The notes below the pieces were generated by a model. That model had not been told where the DNA came from and did no database searches. It saw only the letters and a list, made by a program, of their open reading frames with translations. DNA of 26,810 bases, taken from a virus. Positions 8,577-15,925 of the stretch are shown in pieces; the stretch's first letter is position 1, and each line of letters starts with the position of its first letter. The stretch is from the IMG/VR virus record IMGVR_UViG_3300022413_000035, positions 1 through 26,810 of that record; one strand, 5' to 3'. Made by a program: the position numbers and the translations under genes.

Positions 8577-9106
8577 CTATCGTCCCCGGCGTCGTGCGGA
8601 TTCTTGTTCTTCGGCCTGCATATTCAGATACACAATCCATCCGGTGTATTCGTCAACGGTCATGTCATCGATCTGCGCGAGCGCCAGATTCAATCGGTCG
8701 GCGAGATAGTATCGCTCCCACTCGAATCCGCGCTCTCTGATTTTTTTTCGACTGACCTGACGTTGCCACTCAACGCGGGCGCCAGTTCCGTCGACAATCG
8801 GATCACGACCTCGGAATCGGCCTCATCGGACATCAACCAATCAACATCCGATTGACCGTTAAATACGCGCCGACCCTTTTCGTCCAGCGCGCACTCAACA
8901 ACAATCTGCGCCAGCGAGTGAATATCGCCTTCCTGCTGCAACCGAAATATCTTGAGCTTGGACCGCATGTTGATGACGCCGTAATATAGCGTACACCCCC
9001 ACTCCGGAACCTCAACCGGCGTCAGGCCCCGTTCTTCGCGTACTTTCTCCGCGTGTTCCTTGATCTTGTTTTTCAGGTCAGCGCGACCCGGTGACAGTTG
9101 CGCCAT
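8577..9106 (-). CDS. Tail assembly chaperone, long -1 frameshift product (gpGT-like)
   Basis: The 138-residue chaperone frame contains GAA AAA AAA at 8749-8741, with the heptamer A AAA AAA in phase for a -1 slip. After the slip the new frame stays open for 54 codons (IRERGFEWERYYLADRL at the start, MTVDEYTGWIVYLNMQ in the middle) and ends with TAG at 8579-8577, seven bases before the tape measure ATG. The fusion would be about 176 residues (122 + 54). The extension has no start codon of its own with a good site, as expected for gpT. In lambda and many long-tailed phages this G/GT pair binds the tape measure and tail tube during assembly. The frameshift is predicted, not observed. Confidence 0.85.
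8690..9106 (-). CDS. Tail assembly chaperone, short form (gpG-like)
   Basis: This 138-residue protein starts MAQLSPGRADLKNKIKEHAEKV and has an alpha/beta body with a conserved-looking EWGCTLYYGVINMRSKLK segment. Its hydrophilic Ser/Asp-rich tail is typical of the short chaperone made without frameshifting. It lies between the tail tube and tape measure genes. The upstream region has GGAGGGAACT before the ATG. Its 3' end holds the slippery A run from which a longer product is predicted. It is not expected in the finished virion. Function is assigned from position and architecture; the sequence itself would not prove it. Confidence 0.85.
   Translation of the reverse strand: MAQLSPGRADLKNKIKEHAEKVREERGLTPVEVPEWGCTLYYGVINMRSKLKIFRLQQEGDIHSLAQIVVECALDEKGRRVFNGQSDVDWLMSDEADSEVVIRLSTELAPALSGNVRSVEKKSESADSSGSDTISPTD
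8741..8747 (-). promoter_or_regulatory. -1 ribosomal frameshift slippery site
   Basis: The heptamer A AAA AAA (with eight consecutive A residues at 8748-8741) is correctly phased within GAA AAA AAA of the chaperone gene. The -1 frame is open to 8577. The usual gpG/gpT arrangement upstream of the tape measure supports use of this site. Confidence 0.85.
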
Positions 9107-9136
9107 AGTTCCCTCCAGCCTTTCAGCCCGTTGTGA

Positions 9137-9523
9137 TTAAACCGTATTTTCAGTTATCGCAGACGATCCGACCCAGCCGAACGCGACCGACACCATGTCC
9201 CCGCGATCCTGCGCGATTCCGCGCGATGTGATATTCGCGGTGACTTCGTAGTACGTGTCCGTGCTCACGTCGCCGTCCGGATACATCTGGAGCGTGATCT
9301 GCGCGCCCAACGACATCGCATCTTGCGCGGTATCCGCCGGGTCCAGTAACGCATCGATCGTTCCCGAGTTCGACGGGATGCCGACACGTTGATCCGCAAA
9401 CGTCTCGCCGCATACCCCCGCGTCGATCGTCGGGGCGGTTTCCTCGAATCCCCACGAGCGCAGATTGATTACGTCATTCGCGCCCACTTTCACGACGCCG
9501 TTTTTTCCGTTCAGCTTTGCCAT
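9137..9523 (-). CDS. Major tail tube protein
   Basis: This 128-residue beta-rich protein starts MAKLNGKNGVVKVGANDV. Strands alternate through YYEVTANITSRGIAQDRGDMVSVAFGWVGSS, the pattern of short tail tube proteins that stack as hexamers around the tail lumen. It sits between the tail terminator module and the chaperone genes, as in lambda-like phages. GGGAG lies six bases before the ATG, a strong site for a highly made protein. A GC hairpin at 9571-9588 lies upstream and could stabilise or punctuate its message. It is shorter than lambda gpV and lacks an extra Ig-like domain. Confidence 0.8.
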   Translation of the reverse strand: MAKLNGKNGVVKVGANDVINLRSWGFEETAPTIDAGVCGETFADQRVGIPSNSGTIDALLDPADTAQDAMSLGAQITLQMYPDGDVSTDTYYEVTANITSRGIAQDRGDMVSVAFGWVGSSAITENTV

Positions 9524-9570
9524 CTTCGTCTCCCGCCGGGTAAACCCCGATCTCGTATTAAATAAATGAA

Positions 9571-9588
9571 GGGCGCCCGAAGGCGCCC
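9571..9588 (-). terminator. GC-rich hairpin upstream of tail tube gene
   Basis: The 7-base stem GGGCGCC/GGCGCCC closes a TTCG tetraloop on the minus strand and is followed by the T-rich TTCATTTATTTAAT. It could be a partial terminator or a processing and stability element. The sequence is nearly the same as the hairpin at 12448-12471, and both sit just upstream of an abundant structural gene. Confidence 0.55.
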
Positions 9589-9620
9589 CTCAGCCTCGCC
9601 GGCTTATGCCGATCTTCTCG

Positions 9621-9800
9621 TTATTCCTCGCCCGCCGCGACTTCCTGTGCAACTACCGCAGCCTTCGGCGGCGGATACTTCTGCTTGACCTCCCAGCCTT
9701 GCGCCTCCAGTTGCGGCACGGAGTACGCTTCCACCCATACCTCTGTCCAGCCCTTCCTGCCCTCTCTCGTCATACACCAACGCTTACCACGATCTATCAT
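9621..9800 (-). CDS. Small basic-to-acidic protein between tail terminator and tail tube
   Basis: An open frame of 59 codons starts at an ATG at 9800 that overlaps the stop of the tail terminator gene as ATGA, and ends in TAA at 9621. The product starts MIDRGKRWCMTREGRKGWTE. It continues VWVEAYSVPQLEAQGWEVKQ, a short strand-helix pattern, then a Pro/Ala tail ending AAGEE. The upstream region reads CAGGGGTAGTAGC. Its 4-base overlap and unbroken frame make it more likely a gene than a chance frame. It fills the space between two tail genes, but I do not recognise it. Similar short proteins with a WxxVP core occur near phage tail tube genes; the role is unknown. Confidence 0.75.
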   Translation of the reverse strand: MIDRGKRWCMTREGRKGWTEVWVEAYSVPQLEAQGWEVKQKYPPPKAAVVAQEVAAGEE

Positions 9801-10243
9801 GCTACTACCCCTGTTGGATCTCTCAGACTGTACGATGTAATCAGGCGATACCGGATCTCCCGCGTTCCGATTTGCACCTGCCCTTCGTCTTCTAATTCGT
9901 CATCCGTAACGCCGGCCCACTCCACGGACGACGCCAAGCCATTCAGTTTCGGTTCGCCCGCCATCGCCGTTTGCACTTCCGACTGGATCGTATCGAGCGT
10001 GTTGACTAGGCTCGTACCCGACGCACGCGCCATAATCACTAGCACCATGTCGACGGTCATGTGATCGTCATCGGTGAGCGTTTCCTCGACAGGCTCTTCA
10101 GTTTCGATCTTCAATGCCAGCGCCGGCAGGTCCACGACGTCATACGGCAACACCCGCGACGCCGTGACGCTGGTGCCGGTCGTCGTGAGCCCGGTCAATA
10201 TCTGGGCGACGCGATCCCGGATCTGCTGGCGGACGTGACTCAT
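9797..10243 (-). CDS. Tail terminator protein (gpU-like)
   Basis: This 148-residue protein begins MSHVRQQIRDRVAQILTGLT. Hydrophobic strand segments such as LPALALKIETEEP, DMVLVIMAR and TREIRYRLITSYS follow, the pattern of minor tail proteins that cap the tail tube and meet the head connector (lambda gpU family and its relatives). It lies between the FII-like joining protein and the tail tube. Its ATG overlaps the upstream stop as ATGA. Length is slightly above lambda gpU (131 residues). The function is inferred from fold pattern and synteny. Confidence 0.75.
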   Translation of the reverse strand: MSHVRQQIRDRVAQILTGLTTTGTSVTASRVLPYDVVDLPALALKIETEEPVEETLTDDDHMTVDMVLVIMARASGTSLVNTLDTIQSEVQTAMAGEPKLNGLASSVEWAGVTDDELEDEGQVQIGTREIRYRLITSYSLRDPTGVVA

Positions 10244-10533
10244 TCGTGCAATACCAAAGTGACCGTTTCGCCATCGTCGATGCGTTGCTTGTCGATAATG
10301 GAATACGTGGTCCCATCAACGACCATCGACCCACCACGCGGATTCCCGGACACGTCCGATTCGGCGCAGCGAAACGTGACCGCGTAAGTGCTGGTCCCGT
10401 TCACGTCTATCCAATCTAGGCCCAGTATCCCGTTAACCGTGCTCGATGTGGACGCGCTCGGCGCGGTGTATGTCCCGGCAGTGCCGAAGTCGTCCGTATC
10501 GAAATAGACGCCCAGATCCTCAGACAGCGGCAT
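10240..10533 (-). CDS. Head-tail joining protein (gpFII-like)
   Basis: The 97-residue product starts MPLSEDLGVYFDTDDFGTAGTY, close to the usual start of FII-type head-tail attachment proteins. The rest is mostly beta (TYAVTFRCAES, TTYSIIDKQRIDDGETVTLVL), matching a small beta-barrel connector. It would sit beneath the portal complex and form the interface to the tail. Its ATG lies inside the end of the upstream AT-hook-like gene by 14 bases, and its stop overlaps the next start as ATGA. The length fits the family (lambda FII is 117). Confidence 0.75.
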   Translation of the reverse strand: MPLSEDLGVYFDTDDFGTAGTYTAPSASTSSTVNGILGLDWIDVNGTSTYAVTFRCAESDVSGNPRGGSMVVDGTTYSIIDKQRIDDGETVTLVLHE

Positions 10534-10717
10534 CTGCTTTCTTCTTCGGCCGGCCGCGTTTCTTGACCACCTCGCAGATCCCCATCTTCAACCACCGATC
10601 GCGCAACTCCGGGCGCGGATTCCTGATCGCACCCAACGGATGCCCCGGCAATCCTTTGATAATCCTCACCGCGGGCCAGGTCGGGCCACTCTCGCGGGTC
10701 GCATAATTCGTGATCAT
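10520..10717 (-). CDS. Small basic protein with AT-hook-like C-terminus
   Basis: This product of about 65 residues (MITNYATRESGPTWPAVRIIKGLPGHPLGAI and on) ends with VVKKRGRPKKKADAAV. RGRP flanked by lysines is the core of the AT-hook, which binds the minor groove of AT-rich DNA. The ATG at 10717 has GAGGGGG at a better distance than the ATG at 10723. Both frames overlap the neighbours slightly, as is normal here. Short proteins of this size often lie between decoration and head-tail joining genes in phages, where they may act in DNA retention or head completion. DNA binding is inferred from a short motif only. Confidence 0.7.
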   Translation of the reverse strand: MITNYATRESGPTWPAVRIIKGLPGHPLGAIRNPRPELRDRWLKMGICEVVKKRGRPKKKADAAV

Positions 10718-11898
10718 ATCCATACCCCCTCGGGCTTTCCGGATTTCTCAAATTCGCTCGGATGTTGATACATCGCCTGGAAGTTCTTGCTAGGCCAGCG
10801 CACCATCAATTCCGCATGTCCTATTGTGACGTGATTCGCCAGGTATAAGGTCTTACCGTATTCGCGCCACTTGCGCCAAAACGAAATATCATCATCAATG
10901 CGCCCATCGCCCCACTTCCCCCCGTCGCCCGGATGACTCCAGAACCACGGATTAGGAATGTCACGCAGCGCCGACGCCCGAATCAACGTCAGCCCGAAAT
11001 GCGCCGTCGTCACCTTCGTGATTTCCGGATGAAACGCATCGATCGGCGCCGAGCGCATCGGCATCCCCTCTTCATCGCACATCGTCATCAGCGGCGTCGC
11101 CTTGGTACGGTGCGCCTGAATCGGGACAAGCGCGTCTGCGTCCGTATCCCGCGCCAACTCCAGCAGATCACGTAACGCATCTTGCGTGAATACGGAATCA
11201 TAATCCGCCGTCAGGATCCACTCGCGCCCCTCATCGAGGCACGTCTGCATACCGTGTTCCAGGCATTGACCCCAGAACGCGCCGGTCAATTTCTTGAACG
11301 GTATGCCCATCGGCGCCAGCGCCCGGAACATGCAGAAGAAGTTATCCATGAACCCCAGGCGCGGCACACTCATCACGCACGATACATTCAGCGCCTTGAC
11401 GTCTTCCTTGGTCAACGGCCGCCGCTTGATCCCCTCCAGGTTCAACGAGATCGCGTAACTCGAACAGTCCGGCGCATCCGATTCCCATTTGCAGATCGAC
11501 CGCAGCCCCGCCGCGCGCATCAGATCCCGCAACGAATCCATATCGAATATCGCTTTGTGAAAGTCGCGCTCGTCCACCTGCCCGCCCATCACAAACCCCT
11601 CGGTCGGCATCTGCACACCGGACAGGTACGCCCGACTGATCGCCTCGAAGTCCGGTACCGCGATCTTGAGCTTTCCTCCGGGCTTCAATGCCCGCACCCA
11701 ATCGGCCAGCACATCCGGAATCTCCCGATGCCCGAAATGCTCCAGTATGTGCGAAGCGCGGATCTCGTCTACCGAGCCCTCTTGATAGAGTACCATCCCA
11801 TCCGGCGCGAGCAGCGGATATATTTCGTCTCCGCGCTTACCGTCAAGGTTTACATACCCGTCCAGTAACAGATCGCCACAGCCCAGATTCAACCGCAT
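10714..11898 (-). CDS. SAM methyltransferase-glycosyltransferase fusion
   Basis: This 394-residue protein has two clear parts. Residues 1-160 are a class I SAM-dependent methyltransferase-like domain: LNLGCGD at 3-9 (motif I), SHILEHF at 49-55 and LKPGGKLKIAVPDFE at 71-85. Residues about 170-385 look like a GT-A glycosyltransferase: a Rossmann-like start (NVSCVMSVPRLG), ILTADYDSVF with a DxD at 232-234, and an acidic DGRIDDD followed by an HAEL...WP end. The ATG at 11898 is chosen because GAGGG lies seven bases upstream; a TTG at 11925 is weaker. It sits in the head operon between decoration-like and AT-hook genes. It may add a methylated sugar to capsid or tail protein, or alter host surface glycans. 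The acceptor is unknown. Confidence 0.85.
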   Translation of the reverse strand: MRLNLGCGDLLLDGYVNLDGKRGDEIYPLLAPDGMVLYQEGSVDEIRASHILEHFGHREIPDVLADWVRALKPGGKLKIAVPDFEAISRAYLSGVQMPTEGFVMGGQVDERDFHKAIFDMDSLRDLMRAAGLRSICKWESDAPDCSSYAISLNLEGIKRRPLTKEDVKALNVSCVMSVPRLGFMDNFFCMFRALAPMGIPFKKLTGAFWGQCLEHGMQTCLDEGREWILTADYDSVFTQDALRDLLELARDTDADALVPIQAHRTKATPLMTMCDEEGMPMRSAPIDAFHPEITKVTTAHFGLTLIRASALRDIPNPWFWSHPGDGGKWGDGRIDDDISFWRKWREYGKTLYLANHVTIGHAELMVRWPSKNFQAMYQHPSEFEKSGKPEGVWI

Positions 11899-11990
11899 AT
11901 CTTTCCCTCTTGGTCCCTCTTGCAAGGACGCGGCAACGGAGAGAGGGAGTCCCCGCGTTCGGGGTCACCCCCTAGCCGCGCCCATGCCCG

Positions 11991-12422
11991 TTATCCGCTG
12001 GTGACGCCCTTCATGTCGCCCGCCGCGGTATCACCCGGCGCTTCGTCCCCGACGTACAGGTTCGCAACGGCCGCGATGACCTGAGTAGTCGTCGGCGAAA
12101 CACTCGTCTTGATATAGCGTTTCCGGCCGCGCAGGTCGACGTTGAACTTGTACGCCCAGTCGCCGCTGGTGACCGCATTCGGAATCGTGAACGCGGTGTC
12201 ACCCACAAACGCGGTGATGTCCGCGAAGTTCGTCACAACCGTATCGTCGGACTCGGACAGTTTCAGTACCGACGGATTGTTCGACGTGCTGTCACTGGTG
12301 GACATAAACACGTCCAGCGTCATCGCGTCGAAGCCGAGAGTATCGACGTTGCCGGACGCGGTGGCCGCATTGGTAAAGGATGCAGGCGTGATCGCCACGT
12401 CGCATTTAAAGGAAGGTCTCAT
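11991..12422 (-). CDS. Head decoration-like protein
   Basis: The 143-residue protein (MRPSFKCDVAITPASFTNAAT at the start) is beta-rich, with Thr/Ser/Val repeats and no hydrophobic helix. It contains AYKFNVDLRGRKRYIKTSVSPTT, a strand-loop-strand pattern typical of phage head-stabilising or decoration proteins. It directly follows the capsid gene, as decoration genes often do, and has AGGAG about eight bases before the ATG. A GC hairpin at 12448-12471 lies between the two. The short length matches lambda gpD-sized decoration proteins (about 110). Function is by position and composition. Confidence 0.65.
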   Translation of the reverse strand: MRPSFKCDVAITPASFTNAATASGNVDTLGFDAMTLDVFMSTSDSTSNNPSVLKLSESDDTVVTNFADITAFVGDTAFTIPNAVTSGDWAYKFNVDLRGRKRYIKTSVSPTTTQVIAAVANLYVGDEAPGDTAAGDMKGVTSG

Positions 12423-12447
12423 TATTATTTCTCCTGTTGAAAATGAC

Positions 12448-12471
12448 GAGGGCGCCCTAAGGCGCCCCCTC
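12448..12471 (-). terminator. GC-rich hairpin between capsid and decoration genes
   Basis: On the minus strand GGGGGCGCC and GGCGCCCTC form a strong stem around a TTAG loop. The following sequence (GTCATTTTCAACAGG) is only weakly T-rich, so it is more likely a partial terminator or an mRNA-processing and stability element than a full stop. Its core is the same as that of the hairpin at 9571-9588. Confidence 0.5.
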
Positions 12472-12489
12472 GACTCACGTCTCGGCCGG

Positions 12490-14448
12490 TTAGCTGGTGT
12501 TGCCAGTTAATGCGACAACCGGTCCCGCGTTCGTTGCGTCGCCCACGTCATGCACCACAATATCGAATCGCGTGGTCCCGAGAATCGCCAGCTGGTCGTA
12601 TTCGGCATAACGCTCGGTCAACACTCGCGCACTGAATCCGCGCCGATCGCCCATCGTTGCCGCCAGCGGGAAGTTACCGTACAGCATAACCACGACTTCA
12701 TCGTATGCGGTAGCCGCTGCCGGCATCGCCTGCGAGACCACGATCCGGTCGCCGAGATACGAGTCGGTCAGTTGCCCGCCGAGCATCACCTGCGTATTGC
12801 CACCGGCCGCCCGGGTAATCCCGTCGAACACGATATTCTTCGCGATCTTCGAGCACAACCAGTTCGCACCACCGCCACGGACCGCCGCATACAGCGGCAA
12901 AGTACCGCGCACCGTATCCAGATCGGCCGCGATGTACTCCGCCCACTGATCGTCGCCAGCCGTCGCCTCGATCGTGCCAGCCAGGCTCTCGGAGACCTTC
13001 AGCCGATCCCGAAACCCACGGATACCACCATACGTGCTAGTGCCGTCGCCATCGATCATGCACTGATCTTCCTTCAGCGCGAAGGAATAGGCGAACTCTT
13101 CGGCGAGATCCGACGCGACGTCGATGATCGCATCCTCGGCGTAGTCGGTGCTGAAACGAGTCAGGCACCCCATCTTGCGTGCCACAAGGTTCACGTCGTC
13201 CCAGGACTTGTCCGACTCGGTGATCGCGGTCAGTTCGTCCACGAAATAAGCGGTCACGCCGCCAGCACGTCGCGGAACGGTCAGGGTATCACTTCCCATC
13301 GTGACCACCCTCAGGAGCTGCCGCGCCACACCGTACTCTTCACGCAGATCGATGATGGCGTTCTCCATCTCCGTCGGCACCAATGCGCCGCCCTTCGTGA
13401 ACACCGATTCAGTCATCACGCGCATACCGTGCTCACCGCACCACGTCGCCGCCTTGCGGTCCCCGAGAAACATCGCACGCGCCCACTTTCCGGCACGGTA
13501 AGCATCCTCCTCGGAACGGAATCCACGCAACTTGCCGGTGTACTTTTCACGCACATCGACATACGGCACCGTCTGCGGCAACGGCTTGGCGTTGTTACGC
13601 TTGGCGAGGATCTGCTTGCACAGGTCATCCTCACTACCGCCCAACTCGATCACCTCCCGCGCCAATTCCGGCTCGCCGAATTTTTCACCGATCAAGCGGA
13701 TCTCTTCGACTTCCTCGGCACGCTTCACGGCCGCCTCGGCCGCTTCGAGTCGCGCCTTGCTATTATCATCCCCGGACACTTGATCGTCCACCGTCACCGT
13801 CACCGTCTCGGTGCCTTCCGCCCGCTCGTCTACCTCGGGCTTGCCTTTCTCTTTTAACATTGCAGTCCCCTGCTTGTTGTTGTGATCTCGCCCGACACCG
13901 ACGCTTGCATCCGCCGGCACGGCTACGAATGACACCTCAAGCGGCTCCCAATCCGTGATCCGGATCTGGTCAACACCTTCGGCCCTTCCCTCAACTTCTT
14001 TCCACGCGCGAATGGAATACCCAACGCTGATCTTGCTGCGTATCCCGTCCAACACATCCTGGAATATCTCTTGCGCGCGATCGCTCTTACTGAATCGCAC
14101 AGTCGCACGCCCCTTACCGCCCTCGACCCAGGCGCGCTCCACACGTCCGATCTGATCGCGGCCATTGTGATCCATGAGCAGCGCCGCCCCGTCATTCATG
14201 CGTGACAAGTCTGGCGTGCTCTTATCATGCGCGAGCACTTCGTCCCACACATCCCCGAAGAACTGCCGACGGATCGGCTCATCGCTCGAAAAGGCGATGT
14301 CTACCGTGCGCGTTTCCTCTTCGACGTGCTCGCGCTTAATCGACGCCTCACGATACTGCGTGGTACTCGCGTTCAGATAACCGGTACGGTCGGCGTGCTT
14401 CGTCGGGTCGACTTCACGGTCCCGCCTCATCATTCCCATCAAGTTCAT
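12490..14448 (-). CDS. Fused prohead protease and major capsid protein (HK97-like)
   Basis: This 652-residue protein joins three stages of the capsid pathway. Residues about 20-200 match HK97-type prohead protease (peptidase family U35), with a likely catalytic His94 in LLMDHN and Ser141 in SKISVGYS, then EPLEVSFVAVPADASV. Residues about 210-295 are charged and helical (KARLEAAEAAVKRAEEVEEIRL), like the delta or scaffold domain. The rest is the major capsid protein, with RGFRSEEDAYRAG, GGALVPTEMENAIIDLREEYG and a long coat domain ending VVALTGNTS. The ATG at 14448 has AGGAGAG about six bases upstream, so the 38 Arg-rich codons upstream (to 14562) are not used. Processing is expected to release the scaffold and protease. 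It overlaps the portal gene by 35 bases. Confidence 0.93.
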   Translation of the reverse strand: MNLMGMMRRDREVDPTKHADRTGYLNASTTQYREASIKREHVEEETRTVDIAFSSDEPIRRQFFGDVWDEVLAHDKSTPDLSRMNDGAALLMDHNGRDQIGRVERAWVEGGKGRATVRFSKSDRAQEIFQDVLDGIRSKISVGYSIRAWKEVEGRAEGVDQIRITDWEPLEVSFVAVPADASVGVGRDHNNKQGTAMLKEKGKPEVDERAEGTETVTVTVDDQVSGDDNSKARLEAAEAAVKRAEEVEEIRLIGEKFGEPELAREVIELGGSEDDLCKQILAKRNNAKPLPQTVPYVDVREKYTGKLRGFRSEEDAYRAGKWARAMFLGDRKAATWCGEHGMRVMTESVFTKGGALVPTEMENAIIDLREEYGVARQLLRVVTMGSDTLTVPRRAGGVTAYFVDELTAITESDKSWDDVNLVARKMGCLTRFSTDYAEDAIIDVASDLAEEFAYSFALKEDQCMIDGDGTSTYGGIRGFRDRLKVSESLAGTIEATAGDDQWAEYIAADLDTVRGTLPLYAAVRGGGANWLCSKIAKNIVFDGITRAAGGNTQVMLGGQLTDSYLGDRIVVSQAMPAAATAYDEVVVMLYGNFPLAATMGDRRGFSARVLTERYAEYDQLAILGTTRFDIVVHDVGDATNAGPVVALTGNTS

Positions 14449-15925
14449 CGGGCTCTCCTGTCGGTTGTTCTTGTTGTCCCACCATCGGCGCAATGCCCAG
14501 CGCTTCCATCGTCTCCTTCTCGGACGCGATCTCCGCAAATACTTCCTCGGGATCGCGGCCATCTTCGCGGATCATGTCGGACACCGAACGCGTCCGCAGA
14601 CCGTAGTCCATGCCCCGCGCTTGTGATTCCTTCAACGGATCAACCCACGCCCAACGCCGCGGCTGCCACACCACGCGCCGGAAGTCATCGATCCGACCAC
14701 GCGGCAACGGCTTTCCGCCTGCGTCCGTGATCGCATTACTAGCCAGCGCATAAAACAGCCAGTCGTTGTAGATCCGCTCACAGAATGATTCAACGAACCA
14801 GTCCTGAACCAGCATCCACACGTCGCGCTCGGTGAGCATCCCATGACGTAGAGACGTGTAGTTCACGCCCTCCAGGTCATTCGCCAAGGTGTTGTAGTTC
14901 ACGCCCAGGCCCGACGCGATCGAGCGCAGACACGCCCGCACGAAATCACTGTAGGCCGCGTTCGGATGGTCAGGATTCCACCCCGAAAAGTTCCACCCTT
15001 CCGGCAGTATCTCAAACTCGCCAGGGCGCGCATCCTGTATCGGATTGCCGGCCGCGTCCGCGGCGTCCCCAACGTACTTTCCGGCCCCGACTTCGCGTTC
15101 GTAAAATCCCATCTTCGCCGCGCCGATGCGCGATGCCGTCACTTCCGCGTCTTCGTACCCGCGCAGCATGTGCAACCGCAACATCGCCGTCGCAAGCCAC
15201 GGTGCGCCGCGCGTCTGATACGCAAACTCGGGCATGTACATGTGGTACATTTCATCGGCCGGCACCCGGAATCGTTCGCTGGTCGATACGACGTAGGCCC
15301 CGCGGTTCACGTCACGATCATCTTCGAGAAAGTGATACCCGACCGGACGGCGCCATGGATCGAGCTCCACGCCCATCACGATCACGCGCCCGTCTTTCAA
15401 ATCTTTGTTGTAGGACACATCGAGCCGCGCCGGGTCCATCATCTGCAAGGTGAACCCGAATCCATTGTCCCACGTCACCCGGCGCCATAGTGCCTCACCG
15501 TCGCGCGCCACCGTCTCGATCGCCTCGCGCTGAATCCCCTTCCATGACCGCGTGCCAGTCACGTCTGCCGATCCACGCTTGCCCCACTTTGTCCACGCTT
15601 CCTCGATGGCACTGTTGGCCCTGGCGTCCTGTTCGCCATTTATGCGGCGACGCACCCGGCCCTGCAACCGCACCCCATGCGGCCCGACCACATTCGTTCG
15701 CACTAACCGCAGAAAGTGCCGGACGTGATCGTTATTCTGTGCCTCGACCCGCGCGCGCGCGCGTAGTGTTTCAAGTCCGTGGCGTAGGTCGTAATCGATC
15801 GTCGTACCAGTACGCAACCAGTCCGCCGTAGTCAACGACGATTTCGCCGACTTCCACTCGCGCTTCGCCGGCAGCGTCAGCACCTGGCGAGTCGGGCGCC
15901 GCTTCTTGTAGGTGACTTCAACCAT
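14414..15925 (-). CDS. Portal protein (lambda gpB-like)
   Basis: This 503-residue product carries the lambda-type portal pattern. LETLRARARVEAQNNDHVRHFLRLVRTNVVGPHG is near residue 60, followed by WTKWGKRG, a central domain (VARDGEALWRRVTWDNGFGFTLQMMDPARLD) and GVNYNTLANDLEGVNYTSLRHGML in the wing. The portal is the dodecamer at one capsid vertex through which DNA is packed. The start is uncertain: the ATG at 15925 overlaps the upstream stop by eight bases and would give MVEVTYKKRRPTRQ, but lacks a clear ribosome binding site, and further in-frame ATGs exist upstream to 16012. The C-terminus overlaps the capsid gene, implying coupling. Confidence 0.92.
   Translation of the reverse strand: MVEVTYKKRRPTRQVLTLPAKREWKSAKSSLTTADWLRTGTTIDYDLRHGLETLRARARVEAQNNDHVRHFLRLVRTNVVGPHGVRLQGRVRRRINGEQDARANSAIEEAWTKWGKRGSADVTGTRSWKGIQREAIETVARDGEALWRRVTWDNGFGFTLQMMDPARLDVSYNKDLKDGRVIVMGVELDPWRRPVGYHFLEDDRDVNRGAYVVSTSERFRVPADEMYHMYMPEFAYQTRGAPWLATAMLRLHMLRGYEDAEVTASRIGAAKMGFYEREVGAGKYVGDAADAAGNPIQDARPGEFEILPEGWNFSGWNPDHPNAAYSDFVRACLRSIASGLGVNYNTLANDLEGVNYTSLRHGMLTERDVWMLVQDWFVESFCERIYNDWLFYALASNAITDAGGKPLPRGRIDDFRRVVWQPRRWAWVDPLKESQARGMDYGLRTRSVSDMIREDGRDPEEVFAEIASEKETMEALGIAPMVGQQEQPTGEPDELDGNDEAGP

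Noticed and set aside
10416-10751. 111-residue minus-strand frame
   Set aside because: It overlaps the AT-hook-like and FII-like genes in another frame and has shadow-like Arg/Pro/Ser composition.
11945-11970. CCCCG/CGGGG inverted repeat between the decoration-like and fusion genes as a terminator
   Set aside because: The stem is only five bases, the flanks do not pair, and no T run follows.
12550-13857. 435-codon open frame on the plus strand
   Set aside because: It is antisense to the protease-capsid gene, has no coding partner or sensible product (Arg/His-rich), and follows from GC-rich codon bias.
14449-14562. 38-codon Arg/Trp-rich N-terminal extension of the protease-capsid frame
   Set aside because: Composition is unlike the rest and the ATG at 14448 has a strong ribosome binding site; the extension lies inside the portal gene.
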